The notes under the pieces were generated by a model. The model did no database searches, was not told the DNA's origin, and saw only the letters and a list, made by a program, of their open reading frames with translations. Source: Tragulus kanchil (lineage: Eukaryota > Chordata > Mammalia > Artiodactyla > Tragulidae). Taken from it: DNA of 64,000 bases. Of this stretch, positions 11,660-22,424 are shown in pieces (position 1 is the stretch's first letter; every line of letters begins with the position of its first letter). The translations under genes and the position numbers were made by a program. The stretch is from the NCBI GenBank assembly GCA_022376925.1, contig JAIOJX010000032.1:201186939-201250938 (forward strand), written 5' to 3'.

Positions 11660-11985
11660 TTTTTTTTTTTAAAGATTTATTTATTATTTTGGGCGGGGGT
11701 TGGGTTGGGGAGGGAATGGAGCGGGCGGGCCACTTCTATTGGTCTTTCATTTCTCTATTTTCATCCGTCTTTGTTCTTTGGCTCCTGTGGGCCTCCCATC
11801 GCGGTGGCGTCTGTCGTTGCAGAGCGCCGGCTCTGGGCGCATGCGCTCCAGAGCTCCGGTTCGGTGATTGGACACATCAGTCCAGCCGCTCCACGGCACG
11901 TGGCATCTTCCCAGGCCAGGGATCGAACCGGCGCCCCTTGCACTGCAAGGCGGTGTCCTTACCCACTGGACCACCAGGGGAAGCC
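11660..11985 (-). mobile_element. Young tRNA-Glu SINE with non-Bov-A body
   Basis: Full-length copy in reverse: poly(T), AAAGATTTATTTATTATTTT, pyrimidine/purine-skewed GGGCGGGGGTTGGG, CACTTCTATTGGTCTTTCAT, a GCGCATGCGCTCCAGAG-type body, then the head ending ACCACCAGGGGAAGCCC. It has a perfect 13-bp target duplication, CTAGCATAGTCTT, at 11647-11659 and 11986-11998. The reverse B box (GGGATCGAACC) is intact. Confidence 0.92.
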
Positions 11986-11998
11986 CTAGCATAGTCTT

Positions 11999-12815
11999 AA
12001 TACAGAATGTGATTCCTCTCTATGAGTACACATATACACACTCCCCAATGTCTCCACCCCCAGACACACACACGCACGCATGCACACGTGTTTCATCCAA
12101 TCCAGTTGACCATTCTCTCCCCCTCAGGAGTGTTCTTCAGTCATCAAAAAGTGGGGCTCCCTCACTGCACCTCTCCAGCAGGCATCCTCCACCTGGTTGT
12201 CAGTGAATGTCACCCCTTTAACTGCCACAGACCTGAGGCTGGCTGTCTACAACCTGCCACCTGGTTGTGTTACTGGAACACAGCCCCGTGCATTCCTCTT
12301 CATGTGGCAGCTTTCATGCCACAACAGCAGAGGTGAGTATTTGCAACAGAGATTGTAATGCCTGCAAAGCCCAGCATCGCATCTGGTCTTTCACAAGTTT
12401 GCCATCTTTGGCCATAGACCAAGACGTAGAGGATGCTTCCTGAAGTCACATGAGGAGCAGCCCTAAGGGACATCTGGGCAGGAGCTACCCAGGAGAGAGC
12501 AGGGCTCAAGTGGCACACACACAGATCAGGACCCTCCAAACCCCTCCCAGCACCCCTACCCACATGCTCAGCACCCTTATGCAGAGCTACAGAGGCAGCA
12601 GTCTTGGCAGAGAACTTAAAACTCAGGAGTGTGGAGTCAGGCTGACTTGGGAATCATAAAGCAAGTTTTCTGGTACTATATTTCCTCATCTGAAAAATGC
12701 TGCATAATAGAATTTCTCTAATGGGAACACTGTGAGAATCAAATTAGGAATTGCAAGTAACATGTTGAGTGTAATACCTGCCACCTAGCAAGCCTTCAAC
12801 AAGTGCCAGTTCCTA
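11999..12815. other. Unassigned sequence with a MIR trace
   Basis: The first ~600 bp show no gene; a short CACACACGCACGCATGCACA-type purine-pyrimidine run lies near 12063. From about 12620 the text (TTTCCTCATCTGAAAAATG, ACTGTGAGAATCAAATTAGG) is a plus-strand MIR. Confidence 0.5.
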
Positions 12816-13339
12816 GCTAAGGCAGTCGTGGAAGACTCAGTAATAGTTTAATCATCAGCCAATACGGCTTCACTCTACTGAAAGCACCATCCGCTTCCCA
12901 CCTTGCTGAAAAGGTGGGAATGAAAAGCAAGACCCCAGTAGCATCTTGCCCACAGCCCAGCACCTGGAAACCACAGCGAACCTGGAAGCTTCCTTCAGCA
13001 GCTGGGTGCCTGCAGCAAGGTGTTAATCCTCTGGAATGATTCCAATAGGAGATTCTCTCAGGAACATCAGGTCCCCTAATTGCACAGCACACATGCATCC
13101 ACACATGCATACAGAACAAGGGAGATTTAAGACATCTTCACATTCTCTATACGGTGATTAAGAATGGAGGGGTCAGAATCATACCATACTTTGCTATCCC
13201 CTAATGTTTTAAGAATTAAGCTTTAAATTCTTCTAAAAGTTTAATTAAGTATGCCTGTAGACTGGTCTATGGAGGGGGAGCCAAGATACGCATTACAAAT
13301 GGGCAAACACCTCATCCTGCCTACTCTACTAGGACCCCT

Positions 13340-13530
13340 AAAAATAGAAGGCAGAAGGAGAAGGGGACAACAGAGGATGAAATGGTTGGATGGCATCATC
13401 GACTCAATGGGCATAAGTTTGAGCAAGCTCTAGGAGATGGTGAAAACAGGGAAGCCTGGAGTGCCGCAGTCAATAGGGTAGCAAAGAGCTGGCCACAACT
13501 GAGAGAATGAGCTGAGCTGAACTGGAGGCA
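13340..13530 (+). mobile_element. BovB LINE 3' fragment
   Basis: Plus-strand translation gives IEGRRRRGQQRMKWLDGII and DSMGISLSKL followed by a stop. This is the C-terminal tail of the BovB reverse-transcriptase ORF, ending near the GAGCTGAGCTGAACTGG 3' region. It is short and 5'-truncated. Confidence 0.85.
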
Positions 13531-14029
13531 GATAACCCAACGAGAGGAAAGGGGCTGTTCTAAAGAGGCACGGGGTGAGCAGGACGCAACAAGAAACACG
13601 GGTTCTGGAGTCGCCCAGATCAGAGAAGTTCCTACATAGTTTTTCCCATGTGAAGCTTTCCAGAGTCACCTACTTTTCTGCAAACCTTCCCCTTTCTTCA
13701 ATGTTACCTTAATTTTGCTCATTAGCTATTAACACCCCTTTTACTCCTGCTAATCTCCCCTTTTGAAAAAGAGTTCTTGATCAAACAATCTGCATATCAC
13801 TGTAATCCAGCTGAGGACTGGGAAACAGAACTCAGAGACCACATTTTTTCAGGTCTGAGAAACTCTTAGTTATAAAAGTCGTCAGTGATTTAATAACAGC
13901 TCTTGGTGGAGAAGGGAGCCAAGCACCTAACGTGTGTGACCTGACTACACGACACAACATGATTTCAGATACTTTCACAAGTGGGAGGATCTTACAACAG
14001 AGGAGAAACTTGTAAGAATTACAACACCC
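13531..14029. other. Unassigned sequence
   Basis: No gene or repeat recognised. Confidence 0.5.
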
Positions 14030-14400
14030 ACAATAGTTCTCATTTATTGAGCAGCTACTATATTTCAAGGACTGTAGGTTCTTTCATGGGTCAACTCACT
14101 GAATCCCTACCCCGTTGTAGAATGGATATTGTTATCCCATTTCACTAGCGGTAAAGAGCACGCCTGCCAGTGTAGGAGACACAGGTTCAATCCCTGGGTT
14201 GGGAAGACTCCCCCAGAGGAGGCCATGGCAACCCACTCCCATATTCTCGCCTGGAGAATCCCATGGACAAAAGGAACCTGACGGCAGGGGAAACTGGCAG
14301 CAGGCTACAGCCCATAGGGTCACAAGGAGTCGAACACAACTGAAGTGTTCACATCCCATTTTACAGATAAAGAAACAAACTTAGGAAGCCTCAATTCCTA
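14030..14400 (-). repeat. MIR split by a Bov-tA insertion
   Basis: The left part (TTGAGCAGCTACTATATTTC, GGGTCAACTCACTGAATCC, GGATATTGTTATCCCATTTC) and right part (ATCCCATTTTACAGATAAAG) are one reverse MIR interrupted at 14146-14352 by a SINE. The ATCCCATTTCAC target duplication restores it. Confidence 0.78.
14146..14352 (+). mobile_element. Bov-tA SINE
   Basis: The head has a B-box-like GGTTCAATCC; the body has CCATGGCAACCCACTCCCA, TATTCTCGCCTGGAGAATCC and GGTCACAAGGAGTCGAACAC. The target duplication is ATCCCATTTCAC at 14134-14145 and ATCCCATTTTAC at 14353-14364. It landed in a MIR. Confidence 0.9.
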
Positions 14401-15239
14401 GAACAAGTGAGCCCCAAAATAACCAGTCCAGGGTAGCACACATTAATATACAGAAAGATATGTAAATAATGAGACTGTATGGGTGACATTTACTTTGGGG
14501 GGAGTCAATAGCTATCAAAATAAAAATTTCACCTCTCAACCCGCTAAGAACTGGCTCCAGGTTTTCACCGGAGACCTCAACCAAAATCCCTAAAAGGACA
14601 CAAGCCTCCTCCCTTTTTCCAAAAGAAGGAGGCTGCAAAGGGTAGATACAGTTACCTGCTAATGTCTGTGCTGTCCCTCCCCGAGAAGCACTCCAAAGTC
14701 CCCCTGTTCAATAAAACATTTTTAACAGGATGATGATTGACAGTAGAAGGGAAAAGATTGGGAGCATCAGGTGTCAACGAGTCACAGTGAGATGGTCCCA
14801 GCTCCTTCCTCCGTGTGAAGATGGCGGGGGACCCACACATAATCCCACCCCCAGAGGAGTGCCCTGCCCTTTCTCTGCAAGCTCCCTCTGGCCTCTTGCT
14901 TTCCTCGAAGGCAACCTCCCCCACAATCCTCTGGAGCTGGGGCAGATCAAGCTGGAAATTAGCTTCAGTTGGCCTCCTAACTGCAGATATAAAGCAGGTA
15001 TTGGATCAATCCGCCACCGTCAGGCAGAGACGGAATCAATTCCAGCACAGCTAGAGTCACTAGCTTTTTCTGTGCACAGTCCATAGGCAGGGCCGTAAGA
15101 CCTGCAGCAGCAGGGTAAGGCGCAGGCTTCTGCTGCCCAAACAACTGAAACAGAGCCCCTGGGACTTGCAAACTCTTTCATGGGTCAACTCACTGAATCC
15201 CTACCCCGTTGTAGAATGGATATTGTTATCCCATTTCAC

Positions 15240-15446
15240 TAGCGGTAAAGAGCACGCCTGCCAGTGTAGGAGACACAGGTTCAATCCCTGGGTTGGGAAG
15301 ACTCCCCCAGAGGAGGCCATGGCAACCCACTCCCATATTCTCGCCTGGAGAATCCCATGGACAAAAGGAACCTGACGGCAGGGGAAACTGGCAGCAGGCT
15401 ACAGCCCATAGGGTCACAAGGAGTCGAACACAACTGAAGTGTTCAC
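15240..15446 (+). mobile_element. Bov-tA SINE, second copy from duplication 4
   Basis: Same sequence and same flanks as the SINE at 14146-14352, displaced by 1094 bp. It is not an independent insertion, because the host MIR and target duplication are copied with it. Confidence 0.9.
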
Positions 15447-16278
15447 ATCCCATTTTACAGATAAAGAAACAAACTTAGGAAGCCTCAATTCCTAGAACAA
15501 GTGAGCCCCAAAATAACCAGTCCAGGGTAGCACACATTAATATACAGAAAGATATGTAAATAATGAGACTGTATGGGTGACATTTACTTTGGGGGGAGTC
15601 AATAGCTATCAAAATAAAAATTTCACCTCTCAACCCGCTAAGAACTGGCTCCAGGTTTTCACCGGAGACCTCAACCAAAATCCCTAAAAGGACACAAGCC
15701 TCCTCCCTTTTTCCAAAAGAAGGAGGCTGCAAAGGGTAGATACAGTTACCTGCTAATGTCTGTGCTGTCCCTCCCCGAGAAGCACTCCAAAGTCCCCCTG
15801 TTCAATAAAACATTTTTAACAGGATGATGATTGACAGTAGAAGGGAAAAGATTGGGAGCATCAGGTGTCAACGAGTCACAGTGAGATGGTCCCAGCTCCT
15901 TCCTCCGTGTGAAGATGGCGGGGGACCCACACATAATCCCACCCCCAGAGGAGTGCCCTGCCCTTTCTCTGCAAGCTCCCTCTGGCCTCTTGCTTTCCTC
16001 GAAGGCAACCTCCCCCACAATCCTCTGGAGCTGGGGCAGATCAAGCTGGAAATTAGCTTCAGTTGGCCTCCTAACTGCAGATATAAAGCAGGTATTGGAT
16101 CAATCCGCCACCGTCAGGCAGAGACGGAATCAATTCCAGCACAGCTAGAGTCACTAGCTTTTTCTGTGCACAGTCCATAGGCAGGGCCGTAAGACCTGCA
16201 GCAGCAGGGTAAGGCCAGTGCTTATAGCAGGCTTCTGGCTGCCCCTAAACAACTGAAACAGAGCCCCCTGGGACTTGC

Positions 16279-16714
16279 TTGATCCTTCAACTGACTGCCT
16301 CCTCTCCCCTGACAGTCCTAGGAAGCGAGGTTTGATGAGGGTGGCACAATCCTGCTGGCCCTTGGCCCTGTTCTTGGGCATATTATCCCCGTGATTTCCC
16401 AGATAAGGAGGAAGTCACAGAGCTTAGACTCAAATCTAGGTCTGCCCAACTCCTAGCCTCTTCCAGTTCAGTTTGAATATCACTGATTAAGCACCAACTG
16501 TGCATTGCACCAAACCCTGGGCGAGTAGATGTGGGAACACAAAAATGGATCAAATAGGACACTTATCACGAAGAAACTCACTAGTTCCCGTCCTCCACTG
16601 TCGGTACAATGGGAATCACTGGAAGAGAGTATTTTTAAATAAAGATTCCTCGCCCCCTCCAGAAAATTCCATTTCTGTAGGTGTAGGGAAGGATCCAGGA
16701 AATCTTTGCTTCTT
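16279..16714. other. Unassigned sequence
   Basis: No gene recognised. Text such as CAGATAAGGAGGAAGTCACAG near 16400 may be an old MIR. Confidence 0.4.
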
Positions 16715-16730
16715 AAAGACTCCCCAGGAT

Positions 16731-17059
16731 CAGAGGGAAGAGTGGGTGAGAGATATGGAAAGAGTAACATGGAGCCCTGTGCTATCATATGTAGAAGAGA
16801 TCACTATTGTCAATGCGCTAGGGGTTAAGGGATTGTACATGGGGGCTATGCGATGGCTTGGAGGCGTGGGATGGGGGAGATGGAATATACATATGACTAA
16901 TCTGGGATTTTACATATCTGTAAACAACAAAACTCTATAAAAGTTAAAAGCAAAATAAAGGTTTAAAATTTAAAAAAAAGAAAAAAAAGTATAAAAAAAA
17001 AAAAAACTCTGTAAAAGCAAAAAAGCAAAAATTTTTAAAAATGGCAAAAAAAAAAAAAA
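16731..17059 (+). mobile_element. Orphan retroinsertion with poly(A) tail
   Basis: A perfect 16-bp target duplication, AAAGACTCCCCAGGAT, at 16715-16730 and 17060-17075 brackets ~329 bp that ends in an extended A-rich tail preceded by an AATAAA-containing CAAAATAAAGG. The structure is that of target-primed reverse transcription of a polyadenylated RNA. The body (GGGATGGGGGAGATGGAATA, ACATATCTGTAAACAAC) loosely resembles a ruminant L1 3'UTR, but I cannot fix the family. Confidence 0.75.
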
Positions 17060-17099
17060 AAAGACTCCCCAGGATGGAAGTGGGTAAGCTGAGAGAGAA

Positions 17100-17440
17100 G
17101 GGCTTCCCTGGTGGTTCAGTGGTAAGGAATCCACCTGCCAGTACAGGTCTGAGCCATGGGTTCAACCCCTGGTACGGGAAGATCCCACATGCCTCGGAGC
17201 TAAGTCCATGCACCACAACTATCGAGCCTGTGCTCTTAAGCCAGGAGCCACGACTACAGAGCCCACCTGATGCAACCACTGAAGCCCGCACACCCTAGAG
17301 TCCTTTCTCCACAACAGGAGAAGCCACTGCAATGAGAAGACCACACACTGCAACTAGAGAGGAACCCCTGCTTGTCACAGCCAGAGACAAGCCCTCACAG
17401 CAGCAAAGACCCAGCACAACCAAAAATAAAAATAAATCTT
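17100..17440 (+). mobile_element. Long tRNA-Glu SINE (Bov-tA3/SINE2 type)
   Basis: GGGCTTCCCTGGTGGTTCAG head, GGTTCAACCCCTGG B-box region, then the long ruminant body with ACCACAACTATCGAGCCTG, GAAGCCACTGCAATGAGAAG and a tail of CAAAAATAAAAATAAATCTT. It is older than the SINE inserted directly into its tail at 17441. Confidence 0.85.
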
Positions 17441-17751
17441 GGACTTCCCTGGTGGTCTAGTGGGTAAGGATACTGCCTTGCAGTGCAAGGGGCTCCGGTT
17501 CGATCCCTGGCCTGGGAAGATCTCACTTGCCGTGGACCGGCTGGATCAATGTGTCCAACTACCGAGCCGGAGCTCTGGAGCGCACGCGCCCAGAGCTGGT
17601 GCTCTGCGACAACAGAGGCCACTGTGATGGGAGGCCCACAGGGGCCAAAGAACAAAGATGGATGAAAACAGATAAATGAAAGACCAATAGAAGTGGCCTG
17701 CCCGCCCTGTTCCCTCCCCAACCCACCCCCCCAACCAAAAAAAAAAATCTT
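17441..17751 (+). mobile_element. Young-family tRNA-Glu SINE inserted in SINE tail
   Basis: Head GGACTTCCCTGGTGGTCTAG, B box GGTTCGATCCC, body with GTGTCCAACTACCGAGCC, GCGCCCAGAGCTGGTG, ACCAATAGAAGTGG and a poly(A)/ATCTT end. The AAATCTT at both ends is consistent with a short target duplication from the host SINE tail, giving a back-to-back pair in the same orientation. Confidence 0.88.
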
Positions 17752-18154
17752 AAAAGTCGAGGGATAAATTTCTGTTTCTTATTAATATACAGAAATATAT
17801 TTTTAAAATGAGATAGTATGGATGACTTACTTTGGAGGGTCAATTCTTATCAAATTAAATTTTTTCTAATTAATGAAAGCTTTCAGAATCCTTATGATTC
17901 TGAAAGTCCAGCCAGGTTTGGGAATCAACACTGCACAGTGCTGTCTCCAGCATTTCTTTGGAATTGCTGCCCACTTTGCTAAGAGGTGTCACTGGGGCAG
18001 GAGCAGTGTGGCTGACAAGTACATTCACACCAAGATTTTAGAGGTTTAATAAGATGCCACTCTCCCAAGGTACCACCAGTTTAAAATAAAACCTTACTGA
18101 GAAAGCCCTGTTTATCCTCAACAAATAAATCCCTAACAGTAAAATACAGGCACC
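17752..18154. other. Unassigned sequence
   Basis: AT-rich, including a small inverted repeat near 17877-17907 (CTTTCAGAATC and GATTCTGAAAG). No gene recognised. Confidence 0.5.
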
Positions 18155-18349
18155 ATGGAGCTGTTTGGAGGCGAGAAAGTCTCCAGACTTCTTCAAATAG
18201 CACAGCAGCTGTATGCAAGGAAGAATCAGGGCCTAAACGAGCTCCATGAGGCCTTGTCCAGGGCTGAGGGAGGAGCCAGATGCTTCATCACTGACACAGA
18301 CGCTGTTTATGCCTCAGTTTTATCGAGTTGCGGGGAGGGTAAGGCCTAG
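18155..18349 (+). other. Short ORF with strong start context, unrecognised
   Basis: A 64-codon frame begins in a good initiation context (GGCACCATGGAG) and ends at TAG 18347-18349. A donor-like AGG|GTAAGG lies near 18336-18344, before the stop. The peptide (MELFGGEKVSRLLQIAQQLY...) has no domain I recognise. It could be a chance frame in a conserved noncoding region or a first exon; the sequence alone does not decide. I regard coding as unlikely. Confidence 0.2.
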
Positions 18350-18774
18350 TGATTTATAGGCCAACCCCCTGGCGGCAGCTGGGCTGTCTGAGACTGCTCA
18401 CCAACCCAGGGCTGCCTCAACCAAAACACTTATTCATCCTCAAATCAACCAGCCAAGCCCGAAGCCCTCCACAGGGAGCAGGGCACCCACTGGGAACAGC
18501 AAGGGCCTCTTGAGGCCTCCCATTCCTCAGTGAGATGGAGCATCATCCACCCTGTACCCAACTCAAGGCTCGGACCTAGGGGGTGAAGAGAAAAAGTCAA
18601 CCACACATATTCTCAGGGGCCCTGTGATCTGGCTGGAAAGAGGAGACAAAGCCATATGCTGAAGGTGAAGGCAAGACAGGGAAGGTTGACCAGGCTGAGT
18701 GACCACTGAAAACCATACCTACCCAGAGAGAATGGAAGTAATTTAGCAACAGTTCATCTAACTGACAGCTAACA
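18350..18774. other. Unassigned single-copy-looking sequence
   Basis: No repeat or gene recognised. Confidence 0.45.
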
Positions 18775-18960
18775 CCTATAAGGGCATTGTCCTAAGCGCC
18801 TCATATACGTCAATTCATTTCATCCTCAAAACAACCCTAGAAATATGAGCATCATGCCAAGAAACTGGATCACAGAGATGTTAAATGACTTGCTCAAGTC
18901 ACACAGCTAAGCAAGTGCCACAGCTGAAATTACACCCACGTGGTACAGCTTCAGAGCAAT
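18775..18960 (-). repeat. MIR SINE fragment
   Basis: ATTTCATCCTCAAAACAACCC, AGAGATGTTAAATGACTTGC and CAAGTCACACAGCTAAGCAAG follow the reverse MIR order. Confidence 0.8.
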
Positions 18961-19643
18961 GGTATGCTGGTGAAAATTTAACCACTGGCTTTCCTGGGGA
19001 GTGGAGCCCTGTTATATTTGCTGATCCCCCCGCCATGGCCAGTTTCAAGCCACTCATGTGATGCCATTGAGCAGAGCTGGGAAGAGATGGACCACAGACA
19101 CCACCATATGGTCTTTCCACTACCCAAGTTCATTAGAAATAATTTCTATAGCAGAGGTAATAGTCAAATATAGTAAAATAAAATGAGTTTCAAGTATATG
19201 TTACCTTTGGCTTTAATAAATGTGTAAGCCATAGCATTTCATTTTTAATAATGACTGTTAAGAATTGATTCACAAACTCCTAAAATTTGGAAACTGGCTC
19301 TCACAAGCTGATGAACACCAGGTCAAGCACACAACTGATCCAGAGTTACAACGTTACACAAGACCAAGGAATGGAAGATGGCCCGATCACTGTTCTGAGG
19401 GGACTTTTACCTGGGCAAGAATGAGTCATGTGTGGAAGACCAGATTTAAGGTCATTATAAGGAAGCTTTCTAACAGACAAAGCTGTCCAAACATAGAATT
19501 GATTTCCTGGGTAGATACTCAGTTCTCGATCACTAGAAAGATTCAAGTACTTGACAACAAGATAGAATGTAAGTTCCGGGTCATGGTTAGATTAGCACTT
19601 TACAAACTGTTGTTGGAAATTTCATATCTCAATATTGAGTCAT
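18961..19643. other. Unassigned sequence
   Basis: A 126-codon open frame at 19265-19645 has no recognisable domain, and its composition is not gene-like. Nothing else recognised. Confidence 0.45.
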
Positions 19644-19659
19644 AAAATTCCATTTGTTG

Positions 19660-19986
19660 GGCTTCCCCTGGTGGTCCAGTGGGTAAGGACACCGCCTTGC
19701 AGTGCAAGGGGCGCCGGTTCGATCCCTGGCCTGGGAAGATCCCACGTGCCGCGGAGCGGCTGGGACCGATGTGTCCAATCACTGAGCCAGAGCTCTGGAG
19801 TGCATGCGCCCAGAGCCGGCGCTCTGTGACGACAGACGCCACCGCGGTGGGAGGCCCACACGGGCCAAAGAACAAACACGGATGAAAATAGAGAAATGAA
19901 AGACCAATAGAAGTGGCCCGCCCGCTTCCCTCCCTCCCCAACCTGACCCCCACCCAAAATAAATAAATCTTTAAAAAAAAAAAAAG
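19660..19986 (+). mobile_element. Young tRNA-Glu SINE, best reference copy
   Basis: Layout: head from GGCTTCCCCTGGTGGTCCAG; A box TGGTCCAGTGG matching the TRGYNNANNGG consensus; B box GGTTCGATCCC; conserved GATCCCACGTGCCGCGGAGC; then a body with GTGTCCAATCACTGAGCC, TGCGCCCAGAGCC, GCCACCGCGGTGGGAGGCCC, AATGAAAGACCAATAGAAG and a CCCACCCAAAATAAATAAATC tail. Target duplication AAAATTCCATTTGTTG (19644-19659) versus AAAACTCCATTTGCTG (19987-20002), two mismatches. The body is not the Bov-A body. Confidence 0.92.
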
Positions 19987-20002
19987 AAAACTCCATTTGC
20001 TG

Positions 20003-20497
20003 AGTTGTAGGGTCAGCATTTTTAAATGAAATAAAATAGAAAATACAGGCATGTTAAGGATAAATTTGGCTTTGTAAAGCATTTTTATATATTTGCATAT
20101 TTAATATGTACATACATATGAACAATGCATATGCTTACACACTGGGTTATGTGAAAACATGCAAAATTTGTCATGTTTAAGTCATGATAAAAGAAGTTCA
20201 AAAGTATTAGAATAAATGATAAGGTCCCTCCTAATCTGGAAATTCGATGATTCCATATCTTATCAACTATTATTTGATAGACACTTCCTGTTTCCCCAGA
20301 AGGTCAAGAATGGGGATGGGGAGGGATGATACACATCTCCAGCCCCTGGCCCAATATCTGACCCACCAAACGTCCTTAAAGACACATCCAGTGACAGTGA
20401 TGGAAATGAGCATTACACATGTTCATTCTCTACAGGGGTAGGAACTAGGTCACATGCAATTCACCCAGGAAGAATTAAACCTAAAAAGATACTCTCA
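20003..20497. other. Unassigned AT-rich sequence
   Basis: No gene or repeat recognised. Confidence 0.5.
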
Positions 20498-20775
20498 GGA
20501 CTTCCCTGGTAATCCAGCAGTTAAGAATCTTTCTGCTGATACAGAGTCCTACCACATACTCTGGAGCTTCTCACGTGGCACTAGGGGTAAAGAATCCCTC
20601 TGCCAATACAGGAGAAGTAAGAGGTGCAGGTTTGATTCTGGGTTGGGAAGACCCCCTGGAGAAGGAAGTGGCAACTCATTCCAGTATTCTTGCCTGGAGA
20701 ATCCCATGGAGAGAGGAGCCTGGAGGGCTACAGTTCATGGGGGTTGCAAAGAGTCAGACGTGCTGAGCATTTGAG
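20498..20775 (+). mobile_element. Bov-tA SINE adjoining a SINE head fragment
   Basis: 20498-20563 is a decayed tRNA-Glu SINE head (GGACTTCCCTGGTAATCCAG). From about 20564 a second head begins, followed by a Bov-A body (GGAAGTGGCAACTCATTCCA, TATTCTTGCCTGGAGAATCC, GCAAAGAGTCAGACG). This is an insertion of one SINE into or beside another. Confidence 0.8.
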
Positions 20776-21914
20776 CACCACATATTCTAAACTGGACTGC
20801 CTCCCATTTTGAAAATCACTAACAGATTTCAACCCCTAATAACACTAGTGCGGGGCAAGGACTGTAATTCATTCATTCAACAAATGTTTGAGACCCAACT
20901 TACGTCTCAGTTGTATTTTTACGTGGCCAAGTATTACTAGCCACTCCCAGGTCTTGGTTGGATGACCATGGGCTTCTCCTGTCTTTACAAAACTGAATCC
21001 AACAGGCCAGTGCACTTGACCACAAAGAACACACATATTCCAACCTACAGAAAGAATTGATGGTAGAACTATGAGGGCAGGAGGGAGCATGCTTCACCTT
21101 TCCATCCTTGCTCTTCCAGCTCCTAGGAAAGTGCTGAGTAAGACAAAAGGAATGGCTATCAGGAAGAAAGCTATACTTTGCAAAAAGATACTAGAAGGCA
21201 AATCTAGGAGCACCATGTCTTCACACAACCTGCCCTAAGAGAAATTTCAGAGGAGACTTGGGAGGCACTGGCTGCAGGAGAGAGAACAGAGCAGACCTCC
21301 CCAATCCAAGGGCTCAGGAGGCTACTGGCTCAGCAGGAAGAAGGCAGACGTGAAGGTCAAGGAAGCTAGTTCTTAGCTTTTGACTCTGCCCTGCACCCAC
21401 TGGGACAGTTCTTGACCTTCCCTGAGACTTGATTTCATTGCCTGTAAAATAGAGCTATCATCTGCTACCATTCAGAGCATTTTTAAGGAGTCATGAACAT
21501 AAGTGTCAAACACATAGCAGACATTCAATACTGACTGATATAAACACTGAGAACTGAGGGCAGCTGTGTTCATCACTGCCAGCCACACCGACCCTGAGGA
21601 GCCTCTCTTGGGTAAGCTGTCAGCACCTGCTCACCTGGGCAGTCAGGCTTGGTGCCATGGCTTTTTCTGAACCCCAAATACCTAAGAATTTTCCCCATCT
21701 TGGGAAAAATCGAGGCCAAAGGGAAACTAATTTAAAAATGGAGAAATGTCTAGTCTCACAAGGCTTACATGTTTTTCAAATGTCCTGTCTGCTTATATTA
21801 AAATTGCAAAAACAAACAAACAAAAAACCTTTATGGAGCCAGGATTGGAGATCAACAACAAGTACAACTGGGGAGAGGAAAAAATACTTGTCACATAAAG
21901 AATTATTCTAAAAA
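20776..21914. other. Unassigned sequence with a MIR trace
   Basis: 21360-21540 reads like a plus-strand MIR (CTTGATTTCATTGCCTGTAA, AACACATAGCAGACATTCAA). The rest is unassigned. An 84-codon frame at 21657 has no domain. Confidence 0.45.
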
Positions 21915-22424
21915 ACTGAGTTCAGCCAGATTGCAATATCAGTATACAAAAATCAATTGCATTTCTATACACTTGCAATGAGCAATCTAGCAATGAAATT
22001 AAGAAACAACTCCATTTATTAACAATAGCAAAGAGAAAACACTGGAATAAACTTAACAAAAGAAGTGTAAGCTGATATTCTGAAAACTACAGAACATTGC
22101 TGAAATCAAAGACGATGATAGAAAACCATCCCATGCTCGTGAATTAGGAGATTAATATTGTTAAGCTGGCAGTACACCCCAAATGCATGTACAGATTCTA
22201 TATATCAAAATCTCTACTGCCTTTTTGCAGAAATAGATCCTAATATTCATATGGAAATTCAAGGGATAAAGAATAGCCAAAATAATCTTGAAAAAGAACA
22301 AAGTTATAGAACTTATACTTCCCAATTTCAAAATTTATTTCAAAGCTACAGTGATCAAGACAGTTTAGCACTGGCACTAGGATAAATACACAGGTCAACG
22401 AAATAAAAGTGAGCCCCAGAATTC

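Larger units (their letters stand above)
14081..16278. repeat. Direct tandem duplication 4, period 1094 bp
   Basis: Copy A is 14081-15170 and copy B 15175-16278. The body is close to identical. In the last ~70 bp copy A lacks about 12 bp (GTAAGGCGCAGGC versus GTAAGGCCAGTGCTTATAGC...) and several single bases (CTGCTGCCCAAACAAC versus CTGGCTGCCCCTAAACAAC). Clustering of errors at the copy-A end is what a poorly supported contig end would look like. Confidence 0.93.

Noticed and set aside
19660..19760. SINE heads as functional tRNA-Glu genes
   Set aside because: The A and B boxes are present but the acceptor and anticodon stems are not tRNA-like and each head is fused to a SINE body with target duplications.
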